From: an uncultured Cellvibrio sp.
GTDB lineage: Bacteria; Pseudomonadota; Gammaproteobacteria; Pseudomonadales; Cellvibrionaceae
Direction: 5' to 3'
DNA: 64,000 bases
Assembly: GCA_946480695.1 (NCBI GenBank)
Contig: CAMLKG010000020.1
Span: forward strand, 8,687 to 72,686
In this document: piece by piece, positions 1 to 8,395 of the stretch
How the letters are laid out: every line of letters starts with the position of its first letter
Position numbering within the stretch: position 1 is the stretch's first letter
Position numbers and translations under genes: made by a program
The notes under the pieces: generated by a model
What the model was told of the DNA's origin: nothing
Database searches by the model: none
The model's input: only the letters and a program-made list of their open reading frames with translations

Positions 1-411
1 CAAGCGCCCGTAGGGCGGGCGAAACCAGCGTGGGCGTACGCCGGTGATTTGCTCGATGATGGCGGATGTTTTTTCCACTTCCTGTTTAGCGATCTCCTCC
101 GCGGTAAACCACGGATGCGGATGGCTGTAGGTGTGGTTACCTACGCTGTGGCCCTCCGCGACCATACGCTCAACCAAATGCGGATATTTTTCCGCGGCCT
201 CACCCAACACAAAAAACGTTGCCTTGGCATGGTAGGCCGCTAACACATCCAATATCGCCGGTGTATAGACGGGGTCCGGTCCATCGTCAAAGGTCAGGCA
301 CACGGCGCGGGCGGTTTGCCCCAGGGTTGCGGTCGAGCGAATAGGCTTTTGCAGCAGCGTATCGCTTCCGTGTAATGCAACGTTATGATTGGCTTGGTTG
401 AAGTGCATCAT
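1..411 (-). CDS. NodB-type polysaccharide deacetylase, 3' end outside window
   Basis: This is the N-terminal part of a carbohydrate esterase 4 (NodB homology) deacetylase, which removes acetyl groups from N-acetylated glycans with a divalent metal. Visible motifs are TFDDGPDP (catalytic base and metal aspartates), NHTYSHPH (the H-x3-H metal pair) and FRPPYGR (active-site groove), in canonical order and spacing. The frame starts at two adjacent ATG codons (409-411 and 406-408) and remains open to base 1, so the C-terminus lies beyond the window. It overlaps the end of the upstream YkoP-like gene by 29 bases, so it is the third gene of a leftward operon. No signal peptide is visible in the first 30 residues, suggesting a cytoplasmic or unusually targeted enzyme, unless the start lies elsewhere. 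Confidence 0.85.
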   Translation of the reverse strand, partial: MMHFNQANHNVALHGSDTLLQKPIRSTATLGQTARAVCLTFDDGPDPVYTPAILDVLAAYHAKATFFVLGEAAEKYPHLVERMVAEGHSVGNHTYSHPHPWFTAEEIAKQEVEKTSAIIEQITGVRPRWFRPPYGRL

Positions 412-952
412 GTTCTGGTTCCCTGGAAAAATGTTTCAGCAAATTGTGTCTGGTTAACCAATAGGCATGGGGCTGGATACGTTTGCCTTCGCGTTCTGCC
501 ACCTGGGGAAAAAACGCTTTTAACAACAACCGGAAATAATATTTGCGTATGCGCGTCAGGGCGGAATCCGGAAGCTGCTCAATCAGGAAACCAAATTTCT
601 CCCCATGGGGCGGCAGCCAGCTAATGCCGTGGAATGCCTTTACCTGCATTAATTTTTCGTGGCGATGGAGGTCTTGCGCGAGTTTGGCCAGCGACGCAAA
701 AATGAGTTTGCGAAAGTGCAATGCGTTGCGCACATAATTATGCGACGGCGACGAAAAGCATTCGCGGTTGAAATGCAGGATGGCCAGCGCATCGCCCGGT
801 TCGATCCAGGTACCGTCGTTCATAATGCGGCGTTTGCCGGAAAAATGTTCGAATGAAAAGCTGATCAAATCATCAAATTTTTCCACGTTATGCCGGTATC
901 GCCACCAGGCGTCATACCAGCTCATACATTGGTAAAATAATCCGCTGCGCAT
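383..952 (-). CDS. YkoP-like protein of a glycolipid/polysaccharide operon
   Basis: A 189-residue soluble protein, rich in aromatic and basic residues, with no signal peptide or membrane segment. It resembles the poorly characterised YkoP family, which in Bacillus sits beside a YkoN-type glycosyltransferase and a polysaccharide deacetylase. The same three-gene company is present here: the gene begins 3 bases after the glycosyltransferase stop and overlaps the deacetylase start. Tight packing implies co-translation and a shared pathway. Its biochemical role is not known; I infer an accessory function in making or modifying a surface glycan or glycolipid. The family assignment rests on context plus overall look, not on a signature motif. 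Confidence 0.6.
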   Translation of the reverse strand: MRSGLFYQCMSWYDAWWRYRHNVEKFDDLISFSFEHFSGKRRIMNDGTWIEPGDALAILHFNRECFSSPSHNYVRNALHFRKLIFASLAKLAQDLHRHEKLMQVKAFHGISWLPPHGEKFGFLIEQLPDSALTRIRKYYFRLLLKAFFPQVAEREGKRIQPHAYWLTRHNLLKHFSREPEHDALQPSQS

Positions 953-955
953 AAT

Positions 956-2302
956 TTATTTCCGCAAATGGGTGACCGGTGCAGGTTGGTGCTTTTTCAA
1001 GCCGAGCAAAATTTCCAGTTCGGCGACCAGGCTGCTCGCCGCCTGGGGGTGGCCCAGGTGTGCGGCGTTAGCACCCATTTTTTCCAGTTGGGGTTTATTG
1101 CTGAATAAACGACTCACGGTGTTGGAAAGCCCCGGCAATTCCACGTGTAAACCCGCTGCATTTTTTTCCAGGAAATTAACGTTATGCATTTCCTGCCCAC
1201 CCAAACAGCAGGTGGCGATAAACGGCTTGCCGCAGGCCAGTGACTCACTCACCGTTAACCCGCCGGGCTTGCCCACAACAATATCGGCGGCGCAAAACAA
1301 ATCGCGCATATCAGTACGCCAACCGAATAAATGGAAACGGCCCTGGTAATTAGCGGCGAGTTGTTGCAGTTTTTCGTTATCGGCCGCATTGCTTCCGGCA
1401 GTAACCAACAATTGGTAATAATGGTCCCGGTCATCCATTAATTGTTGCAGCGCGTCAGCCACGCCAATGCCGCATTGGCCACCGGTAATAAGAATGGTGG
1501 GATGGGGCCCAAGGCCGAGGTTTTTGCGCGCTTGCGCTTGCGTCGGCAAGTTTTCAAATGCGGGAATCAAGGGGATGCCCGTTACGCGAATACGGTTCGC
1601 CGGCACACCCTTCTGCCGCAGCGCCTCGGCGACATTGTCGTGGCCCACACAATATAGCGTGGTGGTATCGCGCACCCAAACACCATGCACACCATAATCC
1701 GTTAACACACCGATGACCGGTTGGGTGATGATGCCTTTTTTTACATAGCGCGCTAACAAAGCGTTGGGATACATTTGCGTAGCGACAATGCAATCCGGGT
1801 TGTAATCACTGACGAATTTTTTTACGCGTGAGGAGAGGATTCGAAAAATCAATGCCAGCAACCCATGCAGGAGCAGGCGCCCCGCAGGTGTTTTATGTCG
1901 ATTGCAAATACCGTTAATCAAGGTATTCAACAAAGCGCCATCAAGGTTCTTATAGTAGACCGGCAATGAAAAACGGGACCGTTCAAATTCTTCGGGGTAC
2001 GAGCGACGCTGTTGCTCCGTTAAAAAATCCACCAGCGTTTGGTCCGCGGGGATTTTACCCGCGAGTTGTCGATACAAATTCTTATCGAGGTTATACAGCT
2101 TTTGGTACAAATCGGGATGTTCCGCCGTCATGCGCAAATAACCATCTTGCAATGCGGCGCTGGCTTGCGGATCAAGTAATTGGGTTACATCCAGGTAACG
2201 GGTTTCCATGTAGGGATATTCCCGCTGCAACGCCGCACCAATGGCTTCGGCCGCACGCGTATGCCCGTAACCGGGGCTGGAAGTGAGAAAAAGTACTTTC
2301 AT
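956..2302 (-). CDS. MGDG-synthase/UgtP-like glycosyltransferase
   Basis: A 448-residue GT28-type glycosyltransferase of the monogalactosyldiacylglycerol synthase/processive diacylglycerol glucosyltransferase group. It opens with the N-terminal acceptor-domain motif LTSSPGYGHTRAAEAI, characteristic of MGDG synthases and MurG-like enzymes, and contains the C-terminal donor-site signature GKPGGLTVSESLACGKP (about residues 340-356). These enzymes add a sugar from a nucleotide donor to a lipid at the inner membrane face. I chose the ATG at 2302 because AGGGAA lies about 7 bases upstream and the homology begins there; an in-frame ATG at 2353 would add 17 unlikely residues. It leads the operon with the YkoP-like and NodB deacetylase genes. 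The acceptor and sugar cannot be told from sequence. Confidence 0.8.
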   Translation of the reverse strand: MKVLFLTSSPGYGHTRAAEAIGAALQREYPYMETRYLDVTQLLDPQASAALQDGYLRMTAEHPDLYQKLYNLDKNLYRQLAGKIPADQTLVDFLTEQQRRSYPEEFERSRFSLPVYYKNLDGALLNTLINGICNRHKTPAGRLLLHGLLALIFRILSSRVKKFVSDYNPDCIVATQMYPNALLARYVKKGIITQPVIGVLTDYGVHGVWVRDTTTLYCVGHDNVAEALRQKGVPANRIRVTGIPLIPAFENLPTQAQARKNLGLGPHPTILITGGQCGIGVADALQQLMDDRDHYYQLLVTAGSNAADNEKLQQLAANYQGRFHLFGWRTDMRDLFCAADIVVGKPGGLTVSESLACGKPFIATCCLGGQEMHNVNFLEKNAAGLHVELPGLSNTVSRLFSNKPQLEKMGANAAHLGHPQAASSLVAELEILLGLKKHQPAPVTHLRK

Positions 2303-2630
2303 AAAGTGTTCCCTATCAAAGCCGGGCAAAAATGCCTGGCTAACCTGTTGCATTTATTCACTGTTCACTGCGCCATTTTTCTGCACTACTCGCACGCGAA
2401 TAAAATTTTACAAAACGTGTAAAAAAATCATTGCTCCATGTCGCGTATTAAAGCTTTTTGTTATTTGCGGCAGATGTTCTTACGACAAAAGGGCATTGAG
2501 GGCAAAATCCTTGCAAGAGGTTTACCAAATAGTAGAACACGGAAATTATTTTGCTGTTGTAGGGCGCGACAAAAGCGCGATAAGTATAAAAAAGATAAGT
2601 AAAACCATTCTGTAATTGGCGGACCGGAAA
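2303..2630. other. Intergenic promoter region of the glycosyltransferase operon
   Basis: AT-rich spacer between the leftward ATP-grasp-like gene and the leftward glycosyltransferase operon. It has no convincing gene on either strand; reading frames here are shadows. It contains the palindrome at 2406-2424, which is listed separately. No hairpin with a T-run was seen just after the ATP-grasp-like stop, so where the arsenate operon ends is not clear. Confidence 0.5.
2406..2424. promoter_or_regulatory. Operator-like palindrome TTTTACA-N5-TGTAAAA
   Basis: A perfect 7-bp inverted repeat with a 5-base spacer, about 100 bases upstream of the glycosyltransferase start. Its size and position suit a dimeric repressor or activator site. 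The protein that would bind it is not evident; no regulator gene is adjacent. Confidence 0.4.
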
Positions 2631-3920
2631 TCAACAGGGGATTCCCTGGCCAGGCCCAGTGATAAATACCGGGGCAAACCCCCCGCCTGGGGTGCGGAAA
2701 TTGGTGGTCTGGCCCTGGTACAACCGTGCCGCCAACAATTGGATGCGGTCGTTATAAACGTAAGCACGAATATCCATTTTCAAAGCGATCTTCTGTTCAT
2801 CAATGAGGATACCGCGCTTTCCCGGCGCTATTTGTTGCTGTGCGATGTATTCACCCTGCAAAATATCCTGCCACACGCTTTTGGTAATCTTGTCGCCGCG
2901 ATAAGCCGCCTTGCTGCCATACCCGGTTGCTGGTTTAAAAAAATAGTGTTTTCGTGTTTGCCATAATTGCACGTTGTTTTCCGCATTTATTCGTTGGGTA
3001 TGCGGTATGCCTGCAACCAGCGTTTTAACATCTTCCGGGTGTGCACCCAAGGTTGCCAATGCCTGTTCTGAACTTAATAAAACCAGATTTCGTTTATCGG
3101 CATAAATAGCATAGTGGTAAGGGTTGGGCGTTAAAACGATAAGGTCTTGCTCATAAGCCCTGCGTAAAACCAGGTTCGCGTCGGTCGCGAGAAAGAAATC
3201 GGTGAGACGGTTATAAACCAGGTCGATAACGTTTCCCTGGAATTGTAATTTGCCATCCGCAATTACCAACCCTTGTGGATCGGCAATCAGTGTCCTGATA
3301 CCAGCGCGTTCGAACAAGCTGCGCGCCAGTAAAAATTCGGGGTAAAGGAACTGCGCTTGTGGATTTTCATCGACAATTGCAATGGTCCGCAAGGGTTGGT
3401 CCCCACGGACTACATGCCATTCACGTTTAAACATCGCCACATAGTCGGCTTCCACTTGCGGTTGTAGCAAAACGGGAAAGCTATTACCCGCGTTACAGCA
3501 AGCAGTTTGCGCACTCAGTAAAGCGGCATTTAAAAAGCCGCCGCCGGCATTGGTATTTATTTCAATAATTTGCGGCCCGTTTTCATTTAAATGGAAATCA
3601 AAACCCATAAAAACGCCGGTTGCGGCGGAGAGGTACTTTGCTATTGATGGAGCCCCGTCCAACACGGTATTGCGATAAGCTGGCAATGCCGTTACCCGCA
3701 TAACAGCACTTACCAATTGGCGCAGTTGTTGCCATTGGGCAGGCGAAATGAATACGGCGGTGTGTGAAAACAGTTGCGTATGGTTTCGCAGCACTTCAGC
3801 GGGTAAATCCTGGCCTTGCAAATTGGCAAGCAATTGTTCGCGATTAAGTGTTTTACAAAAACATCCGTTATTTAATACATCAACAGCGGAGTCGCCATTT
3901 ACAGCGCAATTGTCATTCAT
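2631..3920 (-). CDS. ATP-grasp-like protein coupled to arsJ
   Basis: A 429-residue protein that looks like a circularly permuted ATP-grasp enzyme. The middle region contains FDFHLNENGPQIIEINTNAG (about 106-125), typical of a metal and nucleotide site. The C-terminal third has HYFFKPATGYGSKAAYRGD followed by DIRAYVY and FRTPGGGFAPV, like the lysine, glycine-rich loop and metal motifs of permuted ATP-grasp ligases. ATP-grasp enzymes join a carboxylate (activated as acyl phosphate) to an amine or thiol. The ATG overlaps the last 8 bases of arsJ and has AGGAA within arsJ, so translation is coupled and a role in arsenic handling is likely. The substrate is unknown. It could alternatively be a nonenzymatic homologue; the fold assignment is moderate and the function is inference. 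Confidence 0.65.
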   Translation of the reverse strand: MNDNCAVNGDSAVDVLNNGCFCKTLNREQLLANLQGQDLPAEVLRNHTQLFSHTAVFISPAQWQQLRQLVSAVMRVTALPAYRNTVLDGAPSIAKYLSAATGVFMGFDFHLNENGPQIIEINTNAGGGFLNAALLSAQTACCNAGNSFPVLLQPQVEADYVAMFKREWHVVRGDQPLRTIAIVDENPQAQFLYPEFLLARSLFERAGIRTLIADPQGLVIADGKLQFQGNVIDLVYNRLTDFFLATDANLVLRRAYEQDLIVLTPNPYHYAIYADKRNLVLLSSEQALATLGAHPEDVKTLVAGIPHTQRINAENNVQLWQTRKHYFFKPATGYGSKAAYRGDKITKSVWQDILQGEYIAQQQIAPGKRGILIDEQKIALKMDIRAYVYNDRIQLLAARLYQGQTTNFRTPGGGFAPVFITGPGQGIPC

Positions 3921-5124
3921 GGAAGTTTTCCTGGCATGGCAGGCCTATGGAAATCATCGCGGCGAAAAAAACAAATAGCGCGGCAGCCCAGAGACAGGCA
4001 CCCATTCCGCCTGCTTGATAGACGAACCCGGATAACAAGGTACCGATCAGTCGTCCCAGCGCATTGGACATGTAATAAAAACCCACATCCAACGACACAC
4101 CTTCATCCCGGGCGTAATGCACAATTAAAAAAGAATGAAGCGAAGAATTAATGGCAAACACAACTCCAAAAACGAGTAAACCGCCAATCAGGACGCTATC
4201 AATGGGTAAATCGGTTGATAATGCCAGCGCGAGGCAGGCAGTCACCAACGCAAGGGTAATAGCCCATACCAGGGCTGCACCGCCACCCGGTACCGACCGC
4301 GCTTTGTTGCGCAGAATAACCGGTGCCAGGGATTGCACGATTCCGTAGCCGATTACCCAACTGGCGAGGAATCCCCCTGTTTGCCAGAAATCCCACTGCA
4401 ATTCGGTGCTTAAAAAAACCGGGAGCGCGACCACAAACCAAATATCGCGCGCACCAAATAAAAATAAACGCGCTGCTGATAATTTATTAACGGCGCGGCT
4501 TTTGGAAAGAATTTCAGTAAATTTGGGTTTCTGTTTAGGTTTGCCCAAATCTTTTTGCAGCAAAAAGATACTCGCCAACCACACCAGTGTTAACGCGGCG
4601 GCCATAAATATGACCGCAGAAGTAAAGCTGGTGAGCGCAAGCAGCGCGCCACCCATAAAAAAGCCCACACCTTTTAACGCGTTTTTGGAGCCGGTAAGCA
4701 ACGCAACCCATTTAAATAACGCTCCGTGTTGATCCCCCGGAAGCAAATGCTTAATAGCACTCTTCGCGCTCATTTTATTTAAATCCTTGGCGACCCCGGA
4801 CAACGCCTGGGATAGCATCACCAGCGGTACACTTAACCAGGGTGTGGGCACCGCCAGCATTGCCAGCGCAATCACTTGTAATCCCAAACCGATATTCATG
4901 GTGCGGTTCAAACCCATGCGCGCACCCAGGTAACCGCCCAGCAAATTGGTGACAACACCGAAGGTTTCATAAAACAAAAACAGCGCGGCAATTTGCAAGG
5001 GGCTATAGCCCAGTTGGTGAAAATGCAATACCACCAACATACGCAACGCACCGTCAGTAAGGGTAAACGCCCAGTAATTACCGGTGACTATGGCGTATTG
5101 CCGGACCGCTAATGAATTATTCAT
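3913..5124 (-). CDS. arsJ: ArsJ, major facilitator exporter of 1-arseno-3-phosphoglycerate
   Basis: A 403-residue, about 12-segment MFS permease. The N-terminal block with GNYWAFTLTDGALRMLVVLH and the following LGGYLGARMGL and SGVAKDLNKMSAKSA are strongly characteristic of ArsJ. ArsJ exports 1-arseno-3-phosphoglycerate, the unstable product formed when GAPDH uses arsenate, and so provides arsenate resistance. The gene directly follows the GAPDH gene and precedes a coupled ATP-grasp-like gene. The ATG at 5124 fits the usual family N-terminus, although its GAGGGG is only one base away; an in-frame TTG at 5160 is an alternative start that would add 12 residues. It is the inner-membrane half of the GAPDH/ArsJ pair. 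Confidence 0.9.
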   Translation of the reverse strand: MNNSLAVRQYAIVTGNYWAFTLTDGALRMLVVLHFHQLGYSPLQIAALFLFYETFGVVTNLLGGYLGARMGLNRTMNIGLGLQVIALAMLAVPTPWLSVPLVMLSQALSGVAKDLNKMSAKSAIKHLLPGDQHGALFKWVALLTGSKNALKGVGFFMGGALLALTSFTSAVIFMAAALTLVWLASIFLLQKDLGKPKQKPKFTEILSKSRAVNKLSAARLFLFGARDIWFVVALPVFLSTELQWDFWQTGGFLASWVIGYGIVQSLAPVILRNKARSVPGGGAALVWAITLALVTACLALALSTDLPIDSVLIGGLLVFGVVFAINSSLHSFLIVHYARDEGVSLDVGFYYMSNALGRLIGTLLSGFVYQAGGMGACLWAAALFVFFAAMISIGLPCQENFHE

Positions 5125-5170
5125 ACCCCTCACCGTTTGCACCAAGCGCTGCGCTGCCAAAACGCCATGG

Positions 5171-6178
5171 TCAATTGGCCATGCCTACAATTTTTACCAA
5201 CTCCGCGGTGCGATTTGCGTACCCCCACTCATTGTCATACCAGGCATAGATTTTTACCTGCGTCCCATCGACAACCATGGTGGAAAGCGCATCCACAATG
5301 GACGAGCGGGGATCACCACAATAATCATTGGAAACCAAAGCACGCTCTTCGTAGCCGAGAATATTTTTTAATTCATTGTCACTGGCTGCCTTTAGCACGG
5401 CATTCACTTCTTCGACACTGGTTACGCGCGCGACTTCAAATACGCAATCCGTGAGCGAGGCATTGGCGAGCGGTACGCGCACCGCATGGCCATTTAATTT
5501 GCCGCGCAATTCAGGAAAAATGTCGGCGATAGCGGTAGCGGAACCGGTTGATGTGGGAATTAAGTTGGAACCCGAGGCGCGCGCGCGGCGCAAATCCTTA
5601 TGGGGCTGGTCCAGGATGGATTGGGTATTCGTGAGGTTGTGAATGGTCGTAATCGATCCGTGCTTGATGCCGATCTTTTCGTGGATAACCTTCACCACCG
5701 GCGCGAGGCAATTGGTAGTACAGGATGCGGCGGTCACTATGCGATGTTTGGTTGCGTCAAATAAATGGTGGTTTACCCCGACCACCACATTGAGCACCCC
5801 CGCCTCTTTAACCGGGGCACTGACCACAACGCGTTTTACCCCTTGTGCCAAATAGGCTTGCAACAATTGGGTCGTGCGCATTTTGCCGCTGGCTTCAATG
5901 ACAACATCGCACCCCGACCAATCTGTTTCCGCGATAGTTTTGTTGCGGGTAAATTTTATCGTCTTTCCATCGATTACCAACGCATTCTCATGCGCTGATG
6001 TAACTCCGGTCCAGGTGCCTTGCACTGAATCGAATTTCAATAGGTGCGCAAAGGTTTCCGCATCGCCTGCCGGATCATTTATGTGTACAAATTCAAACTC
6101 TGGCCAAGTCCAACTGGCACGCAGGGCCAAGCGGCCGATACGCCCAAAACCGTTAATACCGACTTTAATTTTTTTCAT
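5171..6178 (-). CDS. ArsJ-associated glyceraldehyde-3-phosphate dehydrogenase
   Basis: A full-length (335-residue) NAD-dependent phosphorylating GAPDH. The Rossmann motif [14 protein letters not shown] is at the N-terminus, the catalytic cysteine is C153 in SCTTNC and the partner histidine is H180 in TIHNLTN. Enzymes of this arsenic-specific subgroup accept arsenate in place of phosphate and make 1-arseno-3-phosphoglycerate, which ArsJ pumps out. Placement between arsR and arsJ (13 bases after arsR) identifies this as the arsenate-resistance copy rather than the glycolytic GapA. A weak GAGAAA precedes the ATG. It is presumably induced by arsenic through ArsR. Confidence 0.92.
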   Translation of the reverse strand: MKKIKVGINGFGRIGRLALRASWTWPEFEFVHINDPAGDAETFAHLLKFDSVQGTWTGVTSAHENALVIDGKTIKFTRNKTIAETDWSGCDVVIEASGKMRTTQLLQAYLAQGVKRVVVSAPVKEAGVLNVVVGVNHHLFDATKHRIVTAASCTTNCLAPVVKVIHEKIGIKHGSITTIHNLTNTQSILDQPHKDLRRARASGSNLIPTSTGSATAIADIFPELRGKLNGHAVRVPLANASLTDCVFEVARVTSVEEVNAVLKAASDNELKNILGYEERALVSNDYCGDPRSSIVDALSTMVVDGTQVKIYAWYDNEWGYANRTAELVKIVGMAN

Positions 6179-6191
6179 AGGGGTTTCTCAT

Positions 6192-6536
6192 TTAACAACA
6201 CGCATTTGGGCGGTTTTCCATTTCACATAAACGCTGGAAATCTTCCGCCAGCCACTCCTGGTTAGCGTTAAGCAGGGTTTTAAGGATTTTGCTCACCCAA
6301 GCGGGTAATCCGGGATGCAAACGGTAATACACCCACTGGCCTTTGCGGCGATCCGCCAACACCCCGGATTCACGCAACAACGCTAAATGGCGGGAAACCT
6401 TTGGCTGGATTTCATTGAGCGCGCAGGTGAGCTCGCATACGCATAATTCTTTTTCGCGCGCGATGAGCAATGCAATGCGCGCACGTGTGGGGTCTGCAAG
6501 CGCTTTGCAAAGTGAATCGGGGGTGAATTCCGCCAT
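6192..6536 (-). CDS. arsR: ArsR-family arsenic-responsive repressor
   Basis: A 114-residue winged-helix repressor. The metalloid-binding motif ELCVCEL lies at the start of the recognition region, as in ArsR proteins that bind As(III) with cysteines, and QPKVSRHLALLRESG is the recognition helix. A C-terminal ACC pair could supply another ligand. I chose the ATG at 6536 because AAGG is 7 bases upstream; the ATG at 6542 is too close to it, and an upstream ATG at 6599 lies beyond the palindromic operator. It is first in the arsR-GAPDH-arsJ-ATP-grasp operon and so should autoregulate it, releasing DNA when arsenite is bound. Confidence 0.9.
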   Translation of the reverse strand: MAEFTPDSLCKALADPTRARIALLIAREKELCVCELTCALNEIQPKVSRHLALLRESGVLADRRKGQWVYYRLHPGLPAWVSKILKTLLNANQEWLAEDFQRLCEMENRPNACC

Positions 6537-6554
6537 TACCATACCTTGGGTGTG

Positions 6555-6592
6555 TATATATGGATATGCAAATATACGAAAAACCATATATA
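6555..6592 (-). promoter_or_regulatory. Putative ArsR operator upstream of arsR
   Basis: A perfect inverted repeat, TATATATGG (6555-6563) and CCATATATA (6584-6592), separated by 20 very AT-rich bases that contain further ATAT half-sites. It lies 19-56 bases upstream of the arsR start. ArsR repressors bind AT-rich imperfect palindromes over their own promoter, so this is the likely site of autoregulation. Binding is inferred. Confidence 0.6.
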
Positions 6593-6819
6593 TCTGCAAG
6601 CAAGCTTTTGGCGCAAACCCGCCGTTGCGTTTCAGCTCAGGGGAACCTTATCTGGCGCTTTGATCATTAATCATTGGGGTTGCAACAAAATTTAACAGCA
6701 TTGCGCGGTAATTTCTCACAGACTCCCGGGTATCGCGCGCATAGATTTGGTAAATAGGATTTCCCCCGGGATGGGAGTTCGCAATCGGCTTCCAATATTG
6801 ATTTTTGCGAGGACAAATC

Positions 6820-7077
6820 ATGGATAAGGATAATCTCGATATTCAACGTATTCTCAACGGGCTCTCCACCGACAAACTTGATTATGCAGGTGGGGAGATA
6901 CAGCAACAAATACTCACGGCATTCTGCCTGATAACCTTCGGTGTGTTATTAACGTTTACCGGTTTGGTCGGGCTGGTAATACGGCTTGCGGCTTTCGTCA
7001 GGTTCTACTTCCTTATTTCACTTCGCCCGCGGATGCGACCCTCCCTCCGCCGGAAACCGGTCCCCAAGCTACCCTAG
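6820..7077 (+). CDS. Small single-span membrane protein, unknown
   Basis: An 85-residue protein with an acidic N-terminus (MDKDNLDIQRIL), one long hydrophobic segment (about residues 33-61) and an Arg/Pro-rich C-terminus. I prefer the ATG at 6820 because GAGGA stands 6 bases before it; an in-frame ATG at 6805 lacks a site. The arginine/proline tail after the membrane segment looks abrupt and could reflect a frameshift or a recent loss of the original end. I do not recognise a family. The DNA after it leads into the LexA-type box of the next gene. Confidence 0.45.
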   Translation: MDKDNLDIQRILNGLSTDKLDYAGGEIQQQILTAFCLITFGVLLTFTGLVGLVIRLAAFVRFYFLISLRPRMRPSLRRKPVPKLP

Positions 7078-7150
7078 CCTGGGCGGGCGGCCATGCGTGG
7101 CGGGTCCAGGCATAAAACGATTGATAAATGTTAATCATCGGTCCACAATG

Positions 7151-7166
7151 CTGTACGTAAATACAG
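7151..7166 (+). promoter_or_regulatory. LexA (SOS) box CTGT-N8-ACAG
   Basis: CTGTACGTAAATACAG matches the gammaproteobacterial LexA consensus in both half-sites, with an AT-rich centre and TAT on the right flank. It ends 18 bases before the ATG of the PA0069-family radical SAM gene, a position where LexA would block the promoter. SOS regulation of that gene family has been reported in Pseudomonas as I recall it; here it is inferred. Confidence 0.75.
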
Positions 7167-7184
7167 TATTGGTCTGAGGTAAAT

Positions 7185-8333
7185 ATGGCCGCTGATGATG
7201 ATTACATCGACCCCGAGCCCTGGATTGCAGCCAAACCCCAGGCTCGCAAGGGGCGCGGTGCGGTGAGTAACATCACCGGTCGCTACGAAACCCAACTGAT
7301 TGAAACTGTCGATGATGGTTGGAACCCGTATGAGGATGACACTGACATCCGCCCCGAATTGAGGACTTCGATTACCCCCGAATTGGCCAAAACCATCCTC
7401 AGCCGCAACCAGTCACCGGATATTCCCTTCAGCGTTTCGCTGAATCCCTACCGGGGTTGCGAACACGGCTGCATCTATTGTTTTGCGCGGCCTACCCATG
7501 CGTATCTGGGCCTGTCGCCGGGGCTGGATTTTGAAACCCGCCTCTATGCAAAAACCAATGCGCCGGCGTTATTGCGGCGCGAGCTGGCCCATAAAAATTA
7601 CCAACCCAGCCCTATCGCATTGGGTGTGAATACCGACGCTTACCAGCCGTGCGAGCGCGAGTTAAAAATCACCCGCCAATGCCTGGAGGTGCTGCGTGAG
7701 TGTGAACACCCGGTGGGTTTGATCACCAAATCCGCGCTTATTGAGCGCGATATCGATTTGTTGCAGGAGATGGCGCAAAAAAACCTGGCAGCAGCAGCGG
7801 TTACCATCACCACCCTGGATCACAATATATCGCGCATCCTGGAGCCGCGCGCGGCATCGCCGACGCGGCGTTTGCAAACCATCGAGCGCCTGGCCAGGGC
7901 GGGTATTCCGATGCTGGTGAGCGTAGCGCCGATCATCCCTTTCGTAACCGAACAGGAACTGGAAAAAGTCATGGCCGCGGCGGCGGATGCAGGCGCAACG
8001 GCGGCCGGTTACACGGTATTGCGTTTACCCTGGGAAATTAACCCGCTCTTTCAGGAATGGTTGCAAACCCATTTTCCCGAGCGCGCCGAGCGGGTGATGA
8101 ATCGCATTCGCGACATGCGCGGCGGCAAGGATTACGACGCTGACTTCGCAACCCGGATGCGCGGTGAAGGACTTTGGGCCGATATGATCCGCCAGCGTTT
8201 TGTGAAAGGGTTGAAGCGTTATGGATTGAATAAAAACGCTCGCTACGGCGAGTTGGATTGTTCACGGTTTCGCAAACCCTTAAGTATTCCGGCCAACGGA
8301 AATAACAATGGGCAAATGGATATTTTCGGGTAA
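7185..8333 (+). CDS. PA0069-family radical SAM protein (SplB-like)
   Basis: A 382-residue radical SAM enzyme. The iron-sulfur cluster motif C-x3-C-x2-C is C92, C96 and C99 in YRGCEHGCIYCFARP, the hallmark arrangement of the spore photoproduct lyase-related COG1533 proteins known as the PA0069 family. GVNTDAYQPCE and TITTLD are further conserved segments of the partial TIM barrel. The reaction is not known, but resemblance to SplB and control by a LexA-type box suggest a link to DNA damage. TGAGGT lies 5 bases before the ATG. It appears monocistronic. The last 60 residues are less conserved in feel and rich in Asn/Arg. Confidence 0.88.
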   Translation: MAADDDYIDPEPWIAAKPQARKGRGAVSNITGRYETQLIETVDDGWNPYEDDTDIRPELRTSITPELAKTILSRNQSPDIPFSVSLNPYRGCEHGCIYCFARPTHAYLGLSPGLDFETRLYAKTNAPALLRRELAHKNYQPSPIALGVNTDAYQPCERELKITRQCLEVLRECEHPVGLITKSALIERDIDLLQEMAQKNLAAAAVTITTLDHNISRILEPRAASPTRRLQTIERLARAGIPMLVSVAPIIPFVTEQELEKVMAAAADAGATAAGYTVLRLPWEINPLFQEWLQTHFPERAERVMNRIRDMRGGKDYDADFATRMRGEGLWADMIRQRFVKGLKRYGLNKNARYGELDCSRFRKPLSIPANGNNNGQMDIFG

Positions 8334-8395
8334 TTAAATATCCGCTGGTCGAAACCCGGTTGGGCAAGTACCCAGGCAGCCTTGCCAATCGTGGA

